DNA from: Saprospirales bacterium
GTDB taxonomy: Bacteria; Bacteroidota; Bacteroidia; Chitinophagales; Saprospiraceae
Direction of reading: 5' to 3'
DNA: 31,569 nt
NCBI GenBank assembly: GCA_016703765.1
Contig: JADJBL010000035.1
Coordinates: 1-31,569 of the forward strand
In this document: positions 25,149 to 31,569 of the stretch, in pieces
Layout of the letters: every line of letters starts with the position of its first letter
Numbering within the stretch: the first letter of the stretch is position 1
The notes under the pieces: model-generated
The model's database searches: none
The model's input: only the letters and a program-made list of their open reading frames with translations
Told to the model about the DNA's origin: nothing
Program-made: the position numbers and the translations under genes

Positions 25149-25586
25149 CTACTTTTTAAGCGTCCATAACCAAGCGTCACCAATTTCTTCGTCTTGAACA
25201 ATTTCTGTAAAAACAAAACCGTTTTTCTCTAATATTTTTGTCGAAGCGTTATGCTCAGGTGCAGTTTTCGCAGTAATAATTATGGTTGGGTCGTATTGTT
25301 GAGAAATTAAGACAAGTTCTTTACACGAAAACGAAGCAATTCCTTGTCCTTCGTATTCTTTGAATGTCCAATATGCTATTTCAACTTTTCCTTTTTTTGG
25401 TTGCCCTGTAAAACCACATGAGCCAACAATTTGATTATTTCTTATAACAAAATATCCTACCCAAGGCAAGTTATAACCGATTTTTGGATAATATTCCTCA
25501 TAGGACTTCAATAATAATTGGCAGTCATCTGAACTAAAAAAATTATTCGTCTTATCTAAATTTATTTCAATTACTTTCAATTCCAT
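25149..25586 (-). CDS. GNAT-family N-acetyltransferase
   Basis: A complete 145-aa protein. The acetyl-CoA-binding core is visible: VGYFVIRNNQIVGSCGFTGQ (beta strands 2-4, residues ~43-62), KGKVEIAYWTFKEYEGQGIA with the pyrophosphate-binding QGIA motif (variant of Q/RxxGxG/A), KELVLISQQY, and the motif-B region ILEKNGFVFTEIV. The closest group is RimJ/RimL-like or YjaB-like acetyltransferases; substrate unknown. It is a single-gene unit between two palindromic elements, and acetyltransferases are among the commonest cassette genes in integrons. Confidence 0.9.
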   Translation of the reverse strand: MELKVIEINLDKTNNFFSSDDCQLLLKSYEEYYPKIGYNLPWVGYFVIRNNQIVGSCGFTGQPKKGKVEIAYWTFKEYEGQGIASFSCKELVLISQQYDPTIIITAKTAPEHNASTKILEKNGFVFTEIVQDEEIGDAWLWTLKK

Positions 25587-25645
25587 TTTTTCAATTACTT
25601 TCTTGTCTGTTTATTTATGTCAGTGTAGTTCGCTACGCTTACCTA

Positions 25646-25779
25646 TAACGGTTTGCAGATTTGCGATGGGCGGGATTTTTACCACAAATGTTTATACGAA
25701 GAACGAATGTTTGATTAACCACAAAACTGTCATACGAAGCACTGAACCGCCAATTTCTTGAAGGTGCTGTTATGCGTTC
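25646..25779 (-). repeat. Palindromic gene-associated element, apparently hybrid
   Basis: The gene-proximal half (AACGCATAACAGCACC, TTCAAGAAATTGGCGGTTC) is almost identical to the element at 30.37-30.50 kb, but the distal arm (GCAGATTTGCGATGGGCGGG) does not pair with it. The loop contains ATACGAAGAACGAATGTTTG and CATACGAAGCACTGAAC, shared with the 30.4-kb copy. The ends keep TAAC-A-GC and GC-AAACC-GTTA. Confidence 0.75.
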
Positions 25780-25786
25780 GTATTTT

Positions 25787-26834
25787 TCACCAAGGTCCAT
25801 TCTTTGTAACATTTATAAATTTTTCATTTTCAAATCGATATGCTCCTTCAAACCCCACAAACCAAAGTCGTTTTTGCTGGTCTTCGTAAATTTGAAAAGT
25901 CAGCGGACCATAAATTTCCTTTTTCTATTCGATATTCAGTGAGTTTCTCACCACTTAATCTATATATACTACGTGAGCAATTAAACCAAATATCACCCTT
26001 ATAATCCACAATTATACTGCCTGTTCCTTTACTTTCTTCAAAATGCATTTCTGAAATATTGGTAAGGATATTCTCTTTGAGATGAAAAAGTCCTTTTGAA
26101 GTCGAAACCCAGAATCCACCTTTTTTGTCTTCAACTATTTTGCTAATAAAATTTGTTGGAACACCTACTTCGTCAGAAATATTTTTTAACTTTTTGTTTG
26201 TATATGAAAATAGACCCGCATTAGTACTGAACCAGATTGTTCCCTTACTATCTTCAAGAATACTATGAACCATTTTTGTACTTGATATAGCAAGTGTTGT
26301 ATCTTTCTTTCCTTCGGGTAGGTCAAATTTAGTGAACCTTTGTCCATCAAATATACAAGTTCCTTCTATTGTCCCAATCCAAACATTCCCATTGACATCC
26401 GTCTCTATACACCAAGTGCTATTACTTATTAAGCCATCTGATTCGTAATAATTGGTCACTGAACTACCATTAATACTGCTAATACCATGATGATGCGCAA
26501 ACCAAATTCTCCCAGCTTTATCTTCTGCAATGTCTTCTATGGTGATACCTTGGCCTGATTCACTTTTAAAACCATCAATATGAAGTAAAGAGTCCTCAGA
26601 TAATTTAAACACACCATTTTGAGTTCCAAACCAAATATTGCCCCTACTGTCTTGCAATATGGCAGGTATAACTCCACTTATCTGTTCCTTTAAGTTTGGA
26701 AATTGAATTGTTTGTTTTATTACGTTTTGTTTATCACCATTATTCGCTTGCCTATTGCAAGATGTCATAATAATACAAAGCGCAATTCCTGTAAACAATT
26801 TTATTCCGTGAAATGGTGTTTTCTCTTTTTTCAT
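25787..26834 (-). CDS. Stand-alone two-component-regulator-propeller lipoprotein D (one frameshift)
   Basis: ATG 26834: MKKEKTPFHGIKLFTGIALC then IIMTSC, a lipoprotein signal. Blades include LQDSRGNIWFGTQNGVFKLS, AEDKAGRIWFAHHHGISSIN, ETDVNGNVWIGTIEGTCIFD, LEDSKGTIWFSTNAGLFSYT and VEDKKGGFWVSTSKGLFHLK. The frame breaks near 25915 where one T seems extra (AATTTATGG versus AATTATGG in paralogue E). Reading on gives YGPLTFQIYEDQQKRLWFVG and a terminal NGPW with TGA at 25787, about 348 aa. It is closest to paralogue E at the window end, with similar 5' flank as well as coding sequence, so gene and flank were duplicated together. The downstream element begins 8 bp after the stop. Confidence 0.87.
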
Positions 26835-26858
26835 CGGGTTCTTATTTTATATGACGCA

Positions 26859-26988
26859 TAACGGTCAAGTATAAAAGCAGTAGCGAATTTACATGCACTT
26901 ACCTTTCCGAAAGCAAGATACTTAATTAAACACAAAAACGGGTTGAGTTCGCACCCAAACCGTTATTGCTTTTATACAATGTTGTAGC
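26859..26988 (-). repeat. Palindromic gene-associated element
   Basis: Outer arm GTATAAAAGCAGTAGCGAA (26869-26887) pairs with the reverse complement of the TTGCTTTTATAC segment near 26966-26977. Gene-strand ends are GCTACAAC-A-TTGTATAAAAG and TATACTTG-ACC-GTTATGCG. An AT-rich arm here replaces the GC-rich arms of most copies. It lies 7 bp after the NTF2-like gene stop. Confidence 0.7.
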
Positions 26989-26995
26989 GAGTTTT

Positions 26996-27496
26996 TTATT
27001 TTCTCGGCTCTGTCTTGTTAAACATATATCGGGCAATTTTCCATTCATTGTTCACTTCTTCAAAGACAAAGAGCTCTCTATTTGCCTCAGGAATTGTATC
27101 GCCCGTTGCATGAATAAGTGTAGTTCCTTTTGAACTTGTTACGGCAAATGCCATGTTTCCTTCCACCTGAATCTCTTCAATGAAGAATTCAATGCTTAGT
27201 TGAATTTGAGAAAAGACATATTCGTAAGATTTCAAGATGCCTTCAGAACCAATTCCTGATGGTGCTTCTGTTGGCATGAAAATCCCATCCTTTGTGTAAA
27301 GGGATTGAGCCAATGTTGCATCAGAGGTATTCAGTGACTTTTGATATTCACTTAGTAGTGCTTCTATTTTTTGTTTTTCTTGCTTTTCCATGATTTCTGA
27401 GTTTTCTTTTGAGTTGGTATTTGATTCTGTATCCTCTTTTTGATTGCATGAAACCATTATTCCAATGACCAATGCAGCTATAATAAATCGTTTCAT
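26996..27496 (-). CDS. NTF2/SnoaL-like (DUF4440-type) lipoprotein
   Basis: A 166-aa protein: MKRFIIAALVIGIMVSC is a lipoprotein signal, followed by an Asn/Glu/Lys-rich linker. The domain EALLSEYQKSLNTSDATLAQ, LYTKDGIFMPTEAP, SIEFFIEEIQVEGNMAFAVT and EANRELFVFEEVNNEWKIAR has the cone-shaped NTF2-like pattern, with W-KIARYMFN closing it. Members bind or isomerise small hydrophobic molecules; no catalytic dyad can be assigned. It starts 1 bp after the NmrA-like gene, so the two are co-transcribed, possibly serving a shared redox or stress response. Confidence 0.85.
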   Translation of the reverse strand: MKRFIIAALVIGIMVSCNQKEDTESNTNSKENSEIMEKQEKQKIEALLSEYQKSLNTSDATLAQSLYTKDGIFMPTEAPSGIGSEGILKSYEYVFSQIQLSIEFFIEEIQVEGNMAFAVTSSKGTTLIHATGDTIPEANRELFVFEEVNNEWKIARYMFNKTEPRK

Positions 27497-27497
27497 A

Positions 27498-28379
27498 TTA
27501 GTTTACGTTTTGTTTAATCCAATCATTCAGTGTGACGAAGTCTTCCGTTGCAATTTCCTTAGCTAATTGTATTCGCTCGTCAGCATTCTCCCCCATGTAT
27601 GTATGTGCCTCAAAATATGCTAACATCTGGGCAATTTCACTTGCTCCTTCAAAAAAGTTGGAGAACACTTCAGTAGGGACCTGGTTGAAGCTGTATGCCT
27701 TACCATTTGCCTTAAAAACTTCCAAGACATCATTGAAGCTGTTCAATTCGGTGGCCAATGATAAATAGCTTCCATTACTCACCTTTGCAGGATTTAGAAA
27801 CGCGCCTGCCACTACTTTGCCTAAGTCGCTAATGTCTGCCATGTGGATTACTTTCTTACTAGGGTCGATAGGTAATGTCCAACCATTAGAACCGTCTTGT
27901 TGTGTTTGTGGTCCCATTTGTCCTGTAAGATTTTGGAAATAGAAGGGAGGCTGAACAAACGTATAGTTTGCGAAACCCGCATTTTTCACCAATTCATCAA
28001 CTTTTGCTTTTCCCGTAAAATGAGGAACATCAAATTGTCCATTACTAATTTTCTCTACGTTTGGCAGTGTTGACCAAACGAAGTGATTCACATTTGCTTT
28101 TTTTGCAGCCTCAACAGCAATTTTTCCTTGTGCCAATTCATCTGCTCCTTCCCAAAAATTGGTTACCACAAATACACCATGAGCGTCTTTTAAGGCATTG
28201 GTTAATGATTCAAGGTCTGTTAAATCTCCTTGTACCACCTCATTAGCGCTGCCAACATATTTATCAGGGTTTCGTGTAATGGCTCTGACTTTAAAAGAAC
28301 CTGCTTTTATTAAGGCGTTAACTACGCCTTTACCCTGTAAACCAGTCGCACCAACAACCGCAATTATTTTCTTTTCCAT
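27498..28379 (-). CDS. NmrA-like NAD(P)-binding Rossmann-fold protein
   Basis: A complete 293-aa protein with N-terminal IIAVVGATGLQGKGVVNALI, the GxxGxxG dinucleotide-binding motif of NmrA/TMR-type atypical short-chain dehydrogenases. Next come FKVRAITRNPDK, VVQGDLTDLESL, HGVFVVTNFWEG and NVNHFVWSTLPN. The canonical Tyr-Lys catalytic pair is not evident, as in NmrA redox sensors, so a sensing or quinone-reductase-like role is more likely than a classical dehydrogenase. It is downstream of a Crp-like regulator and directly upstream of the NTF2-like lipoprotein. Frame intact. Confidence 0.9.
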   Translation of the reverse strand: MEKKIIAVVGATGLQGKGVVNALIKAGSFKVRAITRNPDKYVGSANEVVQGDLTDLESLTNALKDAHGVFVVTNFWEGADELAQGKIAVEAAKKANVNHFVWSTLPNVEKISNGQFDVPHFTGKAKVDELVKNAGFANYTFVQPPFYFQNLTGQMGPQTQQDGSNGWTLPIDPSKKVIHMADISDLGKVVAGAFLNPAKVSNGSYLSLATELNSFNDVLEVFKANGKAYSFNQVPTEVFSNFFEGASEIAQMLAYFEAHTYMGENADERIQLAKEIATEDFVTLNDWIKQNVN

Positions 28380-28473
28380 CTTTTATGTTTTTAAAGTTTA
28401 ATAACAGCACAAAGATGGAGGTGCTGAACGGCATTTACCTATAAGGTAGTTTAAGAAAGAACCTTAATGTAGA

Positions 28474-29055
28474 TTAAGATTTGGAGATATTCTTTCGGAT
28501 GGTGCTCAGAAACTCTGGGGTTACGCCTATATAGGAGGCAATTTGAACATTAGAGATTCGATTAAACAATTGTGGGTACTTTTTTGAAAATTCTAAATAT
28601 CGTTCTTCTGCGGTTGAGCTAATATTTTGAAGTATGCGATTCTGTAAGCTTACCATGGCATTTTCGGCAAGAACTCTAAAGATTCTATTGAATTTTGGAT
28701 AATCTACAAACAGTTTCCACTGATCTTCTTTTTTGATTTGGAGAATAACTGAGTTCTCAATAGCTTCTACGTTAAGTCGACTTGGTTATGCAGAATGGAA
28801 ACTGCCTATATCTCCGATCCACCAATTATCAATTGCAAACTGAAGGTTGTGTTCTTTCCCATTTGGATCTACCATGTACATTTTGAAACAACCTTCTACA
28901 ACAAAGGTGTTGTGTTTACACACATCTCCTTCCTGAAGAATAAATTGCCTGCGTTTAACTTTTCGCTCTTTGAAAACTTCTTCCACTACAGATTTTTCTC
29001 CCTCATCTAAAGGAAGAAAATTATTGAAATAGTCTATTAGTGGTTTTGTCGTCAT
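28474..29055 (-). pseudogene. Crp/Fnr-family regulator with an in-frame stop
   Basis: ATG 29055 begins MTTKPLIDYFNNFLPLDEGE; the cyclic-nucleotide-binding beta roll follows (RRQFILQEGDVCKHNTFVVE, GKEHNLQFAIDNWWIGDIGS). After FHSA a TAA (28786-28788) interrupts, then in the same frame PSRLNVEAIENSVILQIKKE, the dimer helix and the HTH end (NVQIASYIGVTPEFLSTIRK) complete a 193-codon gene. Relatives have HSGKPS here, so a Lys codon has probably become TAA, a substitution rather than an indel. The protein would lack its DNA-binding domain. Such Bacteroidota regulators often sit next to NmrA-like genes, as here. An internal restart at 28656 is possible but weak. Confidence 0.85.
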
Positions 29056-29070
29056 TTTTCAAATTCGCTA

Positions 29071-29195
29071 CAACGGTTGGCTACCCGCCGTTGGCGCGTT
29101 TTCGTACGAAACTTAAGGCAGAAGCAGGAATGTTTGGTCAAGTCCTATTTTTCAAGTAGCGGCCAGGTCCGCCAATGACAGCTAGCTGATGTTGC
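29071..29195 (-). repeat. Palindromic gene-associated element (subtype of the 3.9-kb copy)
   Basis: Distal end CAACGGTTGGCTACCCGCCG TTGGCGCG; proximal arm CGCCAATGACAGCTAGCTGA. The loop has GTTTTCGTACGAAAC and GTCAAGTCCTATTTTTCAAG TAGCGG, shared with 3921-4031. It lies after a small ORF and before the Crp-like gene. Confidence 0.65.
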
Positions 29196-29206
29196 TGTTT
29201 TTTTTC

Positions 29207-29404
29207 TTATTCCCTTAAAAGATTTTCGACTTGATAAATGACTAATTTTTTTTTGTCATGTCTCTTCCTTGTTTCTTTAAAAATTGCTTGACCGCTTTTT
29301 GTTATTTTAATTTCAATTTCATAATCCTTACCTTTCTCTTTTACAATTGATCTTTCAAACGGATTCCGATACACTTTAATAGTTAGCAAAATCCTTTCCA
29401 ACAC
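29207..29404 (-). CDS. Small orphan ORF (65 aa), possibly a fragment
   Basis: The frame from TTG 29404 (or GTG 29407) reads LERILLTIKVYRNPFERSIV then a charged Lys/Glu-rich domain EKGKDYEIEIKITKSGQAIF and a helical end VIYQVENLLRE. It is bounded on both sides by element-like sequences (29.07-29.20 and 29.79-29.87 kb). There is no ATG and no recognisable family; a stop lies just upstream of the start, so either it is a very small cassette gene or the remaining end of a larger one. Confidence 0.4.
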   Translation of the reverse strand: MLERILLTIKVYRNPFERSIVKEKGKDYEIEIKITKSGQAIFKETRKRHDKKKLVIYQVENLLRE

Positions 29405-29612
29405 TTACTGCTAGAACTTGCTGAAGGAATTAAGTCTGTTTTAAAAGTCGATCGTTTCCAAAAAATACTTTTACATATCACTTGGTCAAGCTTTGTTTCA
29501 AATTGAACCTACCGTTTGAAATTTTTCTCGACTTTGACAAATCTAGAGTTGATTGTCAAATATTATTTGCATTAAATCATTATGACTAGCCAGGAGAACC
29601 ATTTAAGTATCT

Positions 29613-29765
29613 TCAAGACCGGTATTTCGTCAGTGTCAAATTAACACTGTTGTCAACGTATCCGTGGAAAGCAACCGTAGGACCCATTTCATTAACATCT
29701 ATTTCGTTTGCACTTAAACCTCCCCAATTATTAAAAATACCATTAAAGAATAAGTGAACACCATT
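29613..29765 (-). pseudogene. Coding remnant without a start
   Basis: One minus-strand frame is open for about 50 codons, GVHLFFNGIFNNWGGLSANE, IDVNEMGPTVAFHGYVDN and a TLTKYRS end at TGA 29613. The sequence looks protein-like but no family is recognised and it has no start codon. The rest of 29405-29790 shows no other coding signal. Confidence 0.35.
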
Positions 29766-29790
29766 TTAGTTATTTCCAGGCAACGATAAG

Positions 29791-29874
29791 CTATGCCAAC
29801 GTGCGACAAATTCGCCAGAGCGTGAGCTATACAGCTTGGATAGCTGGCATGTGTGTGTTAGATTGTTGGCATAG
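29791..29874 (-). repeat. Short palindromic element with perfect ends
   Basis: CTATGCCAAC (29791-29800) and GTTGGCATAG (29865-29874) are a perfect 10-bp inverted repeat. Inside, GCGACAAATTCGCC and GAGCTATACAGCTTGGATAG CT suggest a secondary stem. It follows the orphan ORF stop by about 5 bp. The ends are like attC R boxes (GCCAAC/GTTGGC) but the arms differ from the main family. Confidence 0.6.
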
Positions 29875-29879
29875 TATTC

Positions 29880-30353
29880 TTATCTAAGCCGTCTGACTTT
29901 TGCAGTTCCCCAACCAATACCAAATTGAATCATTTGCATTTGCATTGTAAATCCGGACGCATTTTTACCAGTTGAGGCCGCCTTTATCTTTGTTTGTCTT
30001 CTTATCAAAAGTTGATGAACTAAGTCGATAATTTTTTGAGGGACATTCCGTCCTTGTTGACAACTGAAAACAATTATTTCAAGTGCCCGCCCCAATTTCT
30101 TGTTACTTTCTGATGAAACTCCAAATTGAATTAACATTATAATGTTGTCGAGTTGCATCTTCTGATAATATAACTCCATTAATTTTGCTTTGTAATGGAT
30201 TAGGTGTCACTTTGGCAGTTCCAATGAAATATTAGCGCCTTGTACTTGTCCAGAGTCCAAAACACCAATGAATTTGTGTCGATAAAGCAAATTAGTCCAA
30301 AAATTGCTGTTTAAAACAAAGAGAACTTCATTAAGATTCTTAACATTTTTCAT
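29880..30353 (-). CDS. Orphan cassette-like gene with an internal in-frame TGA
   Basis: From ATG 30353 the frame reads MKNVKNLNEVLFVLNSNFWT, then RHKFIGVLDSGQVQGAN to ISLELPK and TGA at 30207-30209. It stays open in the same frame to TGA/TAA-equivalent stop at 29880, via MELYYQKMQLDNIIMLIQFG, GRALEIIVFSCQQGRNVPQK and IIDLVHQLLIRRQTK. The second part (99 aa from ATG 30179) is mostly helical and basic at the end. Whether this is one broken 157-codon gene or two small genes is unclear. It is flanked tightly by a palindromic element on each side, which fits a gene-plus-element unit. No family recognised. Confidence 0.45.
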
Positions 30354-30370
30354 TTTGTTTTAATTGCTTA

Positions 30371-30503
30371 CAACGGTTTGCAGCTACAAGAAGTTGGCGA
30401 TTTCCACCACTAAACTTCATGCCAAGGACGAATGTTTGATACAACCACAAAGTTTCATCGAAGCACTGAACCGCCAATTTCTTGTAGGTGCTGTTATGCG
30501 TTC
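30371..30503 (-). repeat. Palindromic gene-associated element
   Basis: GCAGCTACAAGAAGTTGGCG (30381-30400) and CGCCAATTTCTTGTAGGTGC (30472-30491) pair over 20 bp with about 2 mismatches. Gene-strand ends: AACGCATAAC-A-GCACC and AGCTGC-AAACC-GTTG. The loop holds GTGCTTCGATGAAACTTTGT. It starts 7 bp after the stop of propeller E. Confidence 0.85.
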
Positions 30504-30509
30504 GTTTTT

Positions 30510-31553
30510 TTACCAGGGCCCATTACGTTTAATATTAATAAACCTGCTATTTTCATAACGATATGCTCCACCATATCCCACAAACCAAAGTCGACTATGC
30601 TGGTCTTCGTAAATTTGAAAAGTCAGCGGACCATAATTTCCTTCTGCTATTCGATACTCTGAGAGTTTTTCACCATTTAATCTGTATATGCTGCGAGAAC
30701 AAGTGAACCAAACATCAGCTTTCGAATCAACAATTATACTTCCTGTTCCTTTACTTTCTTTAAAATGCAATTCCGAAATGTTGGTAAGACTATTCCCTGG
30801 AGATGAAAGAAGGCCCTTTGAAGTAGAAATCCAGAAACCACCTTTTTTGTCTTCAATTATTTTGCTAATAAAATTATTTATAATCCCCAATTCAGCAGAT
30901 ATGTTTTTTAACTCTTTATTTGTATATGAGAATAACCCTGCATTAGTGCATAACCAAATTGTACCCATACTATCTTTAAGTATACTATGAATCATTTTTG
31001 TACTTGATATACCAACTGTTGTATCTTTCCTCCCTTCGGGCAGTGCGAATTTAGTGAAACCTTGTCCATTAAATATGCAAACTCCTTCTATTGTCCCGAT
31101 CCAAACATTCCCTTTAATATCAGTTTCAATGCACCAAACATCATTGCTGATCAAGCCATCTGATTTGTAATAATTGGTCACTGATGTGCCATCAATACTA
31201 CTAATTCCATCACTATGCCCAAACCAAATTCTCCCATCTTTATCTTCTGCAATGTCTTTATCTTGACGCCTTTCCTGATTCACTTTTAATGCTATCAATA
31301 TGAATTAATGAATCGCCAGTTAGTTTAAACGCACCATTTTGTGTGCCAAACCAAATATTACCTTTACTGTCGTGGAATATTGTTCTTACTACATCACTAA
31401 TCTGATTGTTAAAATTCGGAAGTTGAATTGTTCCTTTCTGTTATTATGTTTTTATCTCCATTATTCGCTTGCCCATTACACGAAGTCAGAATAAAACAGA
31501 GCGCAATTTCTGTAAATAATTTTATTCCGTGAAATGGTGTTTTCTTTTTTCAT
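30510..31553 (-). CDS. Stand-alone two-component-regulator-propeller lipoprotein E (three disruptions near its start)
   Basis: The start ATG at 31553 aligns with paralogue D, but the frame is broken three times: about two bases missing near 31540, one extra A near 31433 (GGAACAATT), and one G missing near 31278. Stitched together the N-terminus is a lipoprotein signal (HGIKLFTEIALCFILTSC) followed by FHDSKGNIWFGTQNGAFKLT. From 31298 the frame is continuous: AEDKDGRIWFGHSDGISSID, ETDIKGNVWIGTIEGVCIFN, LKDSMGTIWLCTNAGLFSYT, IEDKKGGFWISTSKGLLSSP and YEDQHSRLWFVGYGGAYRYE, ending RNGPW. Length would be about 347 aa. The 5' flank resembles that of D. The window ends 16 bp upstream. Confidence 0.82.
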
Positions 31554-31569
31554 TGAGTTCTTATTTTAT

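Noticed and set aside
20395..30503. CRISPR array
   Set aside because: The repeats are spaced by whole genes of varying length, are palindromes with variable arms, and there are no short uniform spacers or cas genes.
20395..30503. Simple rho-independent terminators as a full explanation of the palindromes
   Set aside because: They are far longer than terminators, have conserved non-arm ends and loops, lack a consistent T-run, and also occur as half-copies. A terminator side-function is still possible.
18777..31553. Integron integrase or transposase gene within the array
   Set aside because: No protein in the window shows tyrosine-recombinase, DDE or HUH motifs; any such enzyme must be elsewhere.

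Overview
The window comes from a member of the Bacteroidota, most likely a Saprospiria- or Cytophagia-like environmental organism. Evidence: a SusC/SusD pair, type IX secretion (T9SS) C-terminal sorting domains, many lipoproteins, TAnnTTTG -7 promoter elements, and small-gene families common in that phylum (AHSA1/ArsR pairs, DUF1801, DUF1569, DUF4386, stand-alone two-component-regulator propellers). No rRNA or tRNA gene was recognised. Taxonomy is inferred, not proven.

Layout. (1) 1-8.95 kb is AT-rich, minus-strand and decayed: two aldo/keto reductase remnants, an AraC-type regulator remnant, a subclass B1 metallo-beta-lactamase with every zinc ligand still encoded but several frameshifts, DUF1801 genes, a repeat-rich secreted lipoprotein, a T9SS leucine-rich protein, a DUF4386 membrane protein, an ArsR-AHSA1 operon with a clear double operator, and a truncated PaaI-type thioesterase. 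(2) About 8.96-18.74 kb is a visibly GC-rich block: one plus-strand T9SS protein facing a minus-strand operon of M14 carboxypeptidase, exported cyanophycinase, SusC, SusD and a PKD/propeller lipoprotein. The two units share a strong bidirectional terminator. The operon reads as a locus for degrading and importing an extracellular peptide polymer, plausibly cyanophycin. (3) 18.78-31.57 kb is again AT-rich and entirely minus-strand: short, mostly single-gene units (DHFR/RibD-like, VOC, DUF1569, GNAT, NTF2-like, NmrA-like, Crp-like, orphans) and five paralogous propeller lipoproteins.

The most unusual feature is a family of roughly 90-145 bp palindromic elements, one after almost every gene or gene pair in region 3, with partial copies in region 1. 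All lie in one orientation relative to the genes. Read on the gene strand they start near TAAC-A-GC, have long arms whose sequences differ between copies but mostly pair within a copy, share a loop with motifs such as GTGCTTCGTA, and end GC-(about 5 nt, AAACC-like)-GTTA. Stop codons of three genes fall inside elements. This resembles an integron cassette array lacking its integrase (a CALIN), but the arm geometry differs from textbook attC, so a new class of gene-associated mobile or structural element is possible.

A caution applies throughout: many reading frames are broken by single-base indels, often in short homopolymers. In SusC two such indels cancel exactly. Some 'pseudogenes' may therefore be long-read assembly errors, although the AKR/AraC remnants, the deleted DUF1801, the duplicated lipoprotein start and the nonsense codon in the Crp-like gene look like genuine decay.
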